A stretch of 35,473 nucleotides of DNA, from the NCBI GenBank assembly GCA_027858745.1, contig JAQICB010000053.1, positions 1 through 35,473 on the forward strand, written 5' to 3'. Each line of letters starts with the position of its first letter. Position 1 is the stretch's first letter. The translations under genes were made by a program, and so were the position numbers. This DNA comes from Bacteroidales bacterium (GTDB lineage: Bacteria; Bacteroidota; Bacteroidia; Bacteroidales; UBA1715). The notes under the pieces are model-generated. The model ran no database searches, was not told the DNA's origin, and worked only from the letters and a program-made list of their open reading frames with translations. Below, piece by piece: positions 32,601 through 35,473 of this stretch.

Positions 32601-35473
32601 GAGCGGTTGAGTTGCTAGGGTTCCAATTTCAGCATCCACAGAGTCGAGAATAGAAATTTCATCGGGAGTGTCGCTTGTGTTTATTGCAAGATTGGGAAGA
32701 TTTGCAATATCTGAAATTCCCCATAACACATTGTTCCCTGTTCCAATACCAGTTCCGGTAGGTGGAGCAATATATTGAATATTTAGCGCTTCGGTGTTCG
32801 AGGATGTACACCCTTTTAAATCAGTCACGTCGGCTTGAATAGTGTAAGAGCTGAGGGCTGTAGCCGAAACATTTACTCCCACCCGTGTATCGTCGGGATT
32901 GATAAACCCGCTCAATCCTGAGGTTTGAATTGCAGTATTTTCATCGCTTGCACCGCTCAGTGTGTAGTCAACACTTGAAAGGGTATTGCTCCCGGTTGGT
33001 GAAAGACTTATTTCAACATTATTCCCATCATAACAAGCTGTTTGTGTGCTGAGAGAGATGGTAAATGTTGGTTCGGGATTTATTCTCATTGTTACCGTAG
33101 CTTCAGGTCCGCGACATGTGCCACTTGCTAAATCATCATCTTCGTATGAAACCGTAAATGTGTGTGTGCCACTAGAAGAATAACCGTTTATAAGAGATAA
33201 ATCAAGATTTTCATTTGTGGAGATAATGGTGTTGGTACTGTCTCTCCATTCAAAATTGGTGTATGATGGTGATGCTCCAATTGCGTTTGAACGAATAAGT
33301 GGCATGTTTTCATCATAGCATAAAACTGTATCCTTAGGTTGTGGTGCTAAAGTAGGGCAATTCACAATATGCCATTCTGAAGGAGCATGAGGACTTACAC
33401 ATCCGTTTAAATATTGTCGGGTTGTATATGAATATGTCCCAATATCATCAATTATTGACGGATACATTTGTGTTGTTGGATTGGTGCTAATTATTGTCGA
33501 GGTTGAATCAAGTATCTCCAAAGAATCACCTTCTAAAAGTAATTCCATGTCAGGTAAATTTATAATATCTGCTCCGCCGTGTATAATGGCTGTGCCAATG
33601 CCGGTTCCGGTCAATGCTTCAATATTGGTAACACTAACTGTAAGATTTGAACTGTTTGAACAATTTGCTGTTGTATCAATACCACTGGTTCCCCATAATC
33701 GGTCAACAGAGAGAGTAAATTCAGAATTTGTAACACCCGTCCCGGTAGTAAAATATGGTATCCATTGTGAACCCGTTAGGGTACCATTATCAACATTCAA
33801 AATAGCATTTGTTGTTGAGTTGGATTGAGGTGTATATGAAATATCTATCGTTGATGTTGAATAACAAATCATGCCGGGGTCTGTTATAGTTGGGTTTGGT
33901 ATTCCATGTACATTGATTGTTACCGCTGTTGCAGGACCATAACAGGATTCTACATTATCGTATTCGGCTACATATACAGTGTATGTCCCGTCTGTTGTAA
34001 AGCTGTGACCGTTCCATGTTATTCCGGTTGCATCTTCTGTTCCCGCAATTGGTGCCGGTGTTGTAGCTGATTGATTGAGCCACCAGCCAAATGTTACACC
34101 AATATTGCCATTTCCTGATTCTACTCCCAAATTCACCGGAGCATCTCCTTCGCAGGCATGATAATTTGCAACCTTTGGTGCCGGTGCCGGGCATGATGTT
34201 ATGGTAAGTGTTACCTCAGAAGGATTACTTTCACATCCGAATGCGTCAGTTTGAGTTGCAAAACGAGAATATGTTCCAGCAAGCATATCACCGGTCCCGT
34301 CGTCAACAAATGCAAAATTATAGCTTGCAGGATCTCCGTCGTCGACCTCATCTGCTGATATAGTTGTTGTCGCAGCAGTTTCATACCATTTAATGTTTGT
34401 TCCTGTAACAGAAATAGGTGGCACATCAGCGTCTTGATGAACTGCTGTATTCATTGCACTTGCATGTGTTGGTGTTGGTGCGTCAATATGGTGAACAGTA
34501 ATGGTATGGGAAACTTCATTGGCTGCACATTGAGTACCTGGGGCGGTATAATTAAATAATAAAGTATATGAACCTTCGCCACCGGCAGAAACGGGATCAA
34601 AAGATGTTCCTGTAACCGCACCGGAGAACGTGCCATTCGATGAAATATTGGTACCATCCGATAATTCTGCTGTCAAGCTTGTTGCAGATTCATAATCACA
34701 CATATCACTCGTGTTCATTGAAATATCGGTAATTGGTCTGTCGTGAACAACCATTTCAAAACTTACCGGATTGCCTGAGCAGGTGGTGCTTGGATTTGTG
34801 TATGTGTAGGTAATAGTATATGGATTTCCGTGTACAATATCAGGTGCTGATGGATCAAAACTACCGTCGCTTGTATTGAGAGCGGATGATACCGGCGATA
34901 CAGAAATTGAACCATTAGTTAAATCATGTGATAAGTCAACGGCTAAAGGATTTGCATATGAACATATTCCTGTGGTAGAATTATAGTTCGGATAGGCAAT
35001 TGAGATAGTCGGTCTTGGATGTACCACAACAGAAATTGAAGCGGGATTTTCCATTTCACAACCATTATTATCAATAAAACTGTATGTTATAATGTTTGAT
35101 GCACTAGCGGTAGCAGGGTCAAGTTCGGCAGTTGTTTCGGAGAGTTCTGTAATATTAGACGACCAGGTCGCAGTTTGCACAGTTGTTGAAGGAACAGCCG
35201 TAATAGTTTGTACCGTTTCATATTCGCAGAACGGACCTGCAGCATCAATTGTCGCAGTTGGAAGAGCATGCACGGTAATTGTGGTATCGTTAGAACCACT
35301 ACAGCCATTATTGTCGGTTACGTCAACAGTTACGGTATACGTTCCGGCAGGTGCAGTTGCATTAAAAGTAGGACTTGCAATAGAGTTAGAACTTATATAT
35401 CCCCCCGTTTCTGTCCAGTTGTAGGTATCAAATGTTTGTGTTGTGCCGAGCGTAACCGCATTGCCTTCGCAGA
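29667..35473 (-). CDS. Giant T9SS-exported modular surface protein, 5' end outside the window
   Basis: The frame is open to the right edge, at least 1934 residues; the GTG at 35273 is only an internal codon, because clear coding sequence (CEGNAVTLGTTQTFDTYNW) continues past it. The protein is a chain of Ig-like beta modules with recurring Cys and motifs such as CPTPAPVPRD and NPEPTFTISLS. Near the C-terminus come a PKD-like module (YTFEW-type, about 30300-30530 on DNA) and a second PKD domain (YGNYTVNLTVENEYGC). The last 105 residues are a type B T9SS sorting domain: FVPNAFAPNS, YEIIIYDVWGN, WDGTYNGK and DTYIWKINATF. It should be secreted through the outer membrane and held at the surface or released. 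Adhesion or gliding roles are plausible for the family. Two modules are nearly identical (see repeats). Confidence 0.92.
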   Translation of the reverse strand, partial: CEGNAVTLGTTQTFDTYNWTETGGYISSNSIASPTFNATAPAGTYTVTVDVTDNNGCSGSNDTTITVHALPTATIDAAGPFCEYETVQTITAVPSTTVQTATWSSNITELSETTAELDPATASASNIITYSFIDNNGCEMENPASISVVVHPRPTISIAYPNYNSTTGICSYANPLAVDLSHDLTNGSISVSPVSSALNTSDGSFDPSAPDIVHGNPYTITYTYTNPSTTCSGNPVSFEMVVHDRPITDISMNTSDMCDYESATSLTAELSDGTNISSNGTFSGAVTGTSFDPVSAGGEGSYTLLFNYTAPGTQCAANEVSHTITVHHIDAPTPTHASAMNTAVHQDADVPPISVTGTNIKWYETAATTTISADEVDDGDPASYNFAFVDDGTGDMLAGTYSRFATQTDAFGCESNPSEVTLTITSCPAPAPKVANYHACEGDAPVNLGVESGNGNIGVTFGWWLNQSATTPAPIAGTEDATGITWNGHSFTTDGTYTVYVAEYDNVESCYGPATAVTINVHGIPNPTITDPGMICYSTSTIDISYTPQSNSTTNAILNVDNGTLTGSQWIPYFTTGTGVTNSEFTLSVDRLWGTSGIDTTANCSNSSNLTVSVTNIEALTGTGIGTAIIHGGADIINLPDMELLLEGDSLEILDSTSTIISTNPTTQMYPSIIDDIGTYSYTTRQYLNGCVSPHAPSEWHIVNCPTLAPQPKDTVLCYDENMPLIRSNAIGASPSYTNFEWRDSTNTIISTNENLDLSLINGYSSSGTHTFTVSYEDDDLASGTCRGPEATVTMRINPEPTFTISLSTQTACYDGNNVEISLSPTGSNTLSSVDYTLSGASDENTAIQTSGLSGFINPDDTRVGVNVSATALSSYTIQADVTDLKGCTSSNTEALNIQYIAPPTGTGIGTGNNVLWGISDIANLPNLAINTSDTPDEISILDSVDAEIGTLATQPLTLYNTHISGIGYYEFEVRQSINSCVSNPAVSQWNIVDCPTPAPVPRDTAICEGNQLPLIPSNITSPTATNIIWIDPNGNELSYDTELNFTNTLASSTYDFTEAGEHTISVSFEDEDLSGALCRGPQTSITLTVNPEPTFTISLSTQTACYDGDNVEISLSPTGSNTLSSVDYTLSGASDENTAIQTSGLSGFINPDDTRVGADASATALSSYTIQANVTDSKGCTSSNTEAVNIQYVAAPETEDYFAVTTNPTQVSLTPIGNSIQYYTSSNPENTTAIANGSPWNIPTTNNGNFYINPENIHYSYLYATQTEQGCESETSPILIEIINCPVPRPGANSFTICDYNSTPTLEAIAGTNWPASAPEIGPTDFRWFTQKTSNPDDATQVSISQTFTPGNVFVDEINTWYVAQYDEGYDCMGESKTVNITVNSSPEVTLRNNPYICEGDPLPSISVQQAIDTVYWYDTEPTQRPPETPEIATGVSYTIADTYKTPDTYTFYAMHKSQNCWSNPSQTLFAIHEKPQNPEIENLSQCENDIIAMEATADKPDDQIYWYSQHMALLQENTPEYIPENSRLQIDNTTTFNIQAINSFACKSDIIPVLYELKSIPEPPEILKSEYCISDTIQEEITAIGTHINWYSSDNLRIPACENQSHCTHLGISTEGEYTVGVSQTINGCESEIGQYDLIVAPFPQPEIKGKKQVCENSYGELYYIEDNGSDNTYEWQVSNNRVSYAVGIKKTIRIDWDVPGYDTLIVHKTNPYGCLGIDTTYIEVAETPIADFEWSLPGAGQIAEFTNTSHQENIQRIDKEIELTSYWLFGRDWIDTVPYIQTPETFEEKIRTEYVYGNYTVNLTVENEYGCSNSISKDIFVDIKTGLFVPNAFAPNSPSLGVREFIPSGFNLQEYEIIIYDVWGNTVWYSNKLTKSGSPAEGWDGTYNGKSLKSDTYIWKINATFVNGVVWKGLADNKGKHSIFGTVLLIK
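31892..32201 (-). repeat. 310-bp duplicated module, copy A
   Basis: Compared by eye with copy B (32771-33080), offset by 879 bases, it differs at 10 of 310 positions, about 97% identical, with no gaps. Both encode an Ig-like module starting TFTISLSTQTACYDG. Only one difference falls in the last 170 bases (+ strand order). The flanking modules are only distantly similar. Confidence 0.9.
32771..33080 (-). repeat. 310-bp duplicated module, copy B
   Basis: This is the partner of the copy at 31892-32201. The offset of 879 bases is exactly 293 codons, so the duplication keeps the reading frame. Differences from copy A change only a few residues (for example GVNVSAT versus GADASAT). Confidence 0.9.

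Noticed and set aside
33481-33828. 115-codon plus-strand frame over the giant surface gene
   Set aside because: It is opposite a strong, homologous-looking coding frame in a low-complexity Thr/Ser-rich gene, so an open shadow frame is expected.
35271-35273. GTG at 35273 as the start of the giant surface gene
   Set aside because: Coding sequence in the same frame continues upstream to the edge (CEGNAVTLGTTQ...), with no signal peptide at the GTG.
35092-35424. 110-codon plus-strand frame near the right edge
   Set aside because: It lies antisense to modules of the giant protein whose frame is open to the window edge, and its Val/Ala-rich sequence is typical of antisense translation.

Overview
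The window is AT-rich DNA from a member of the Bacteroidota; the class is not resolved. Four things support this. A giant surface protein ends in a type IX secretion (T9SS) type B sorting domain. Several genes carry the Bacteroidota promoter form TTG-N19-TAnnTTTG and lack clear Shine-Dalgarno sites. AtpB has the long exported N-terminal extension usual in this phylum. The atpBEFHAG operon lacks atpD and atpC. No tRNA, rRNA, CRISPR array, insertion sequence or phage gene was seen.

Layout. 1-3.2 kb: the start of a divergent gene at the left edge, a GH3-type acyl-acid amido synthetase, proC and a small lipoprotein gene (+). 3.2-9.4 kb (-): thyA, folA, an exported TPR protein and a 1367-residue soluble hybrid histidine kinase with about seven PAS domains; the four genes are closely spaced behind one good promoter. 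9.4-14.7 kb (+): F1Fo ATP synthase atpBEFHAG, divergent from thyA, with a strong terminator-like hairpin after atpE and a repeat hairpin before atpH. 14.7-18.1 kb (+): envelope genes (lipoprotein, CE2-like SGNH esterase, outer-membrane barrel, family 2 glycosyltransferase). 18.1-22 kb: a 60-residue membrane protein with its own promoter, a lipocalin-like lipoprotein (-), a YgiQ-type radical SAM protein and a MATE transporter. 22-23.8 kb: long-form (class II) ilvC, closed by a bidirectional terminator. 23.8-29.6 kb (-): an outer-membrane barrel, an RluA-type pseudouridine synthase, panB, kdsB, an exported protein of about 21 MORN-like repeats, and a cold-shock protein with its own terminator. 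29.7-35.5 kb (-): a T9SS-exported giant adhesin-like protein whose 5' end lies beyond the window.

Most genes are housekeeping or envelope functions: nucleotide synthesis (thyA/folA), energy (atp), amino acids and cofactors (proC, ilvC, panB), LPS (kdsB) and surface proteins. I found no clear new multi-gene system. The most unusual signals are the hairpin leader shared by proC and atpH, the terminator-like structure inside the atp operon, and a 310-bp stretch duplicated almost identically inside the giant surface gene.
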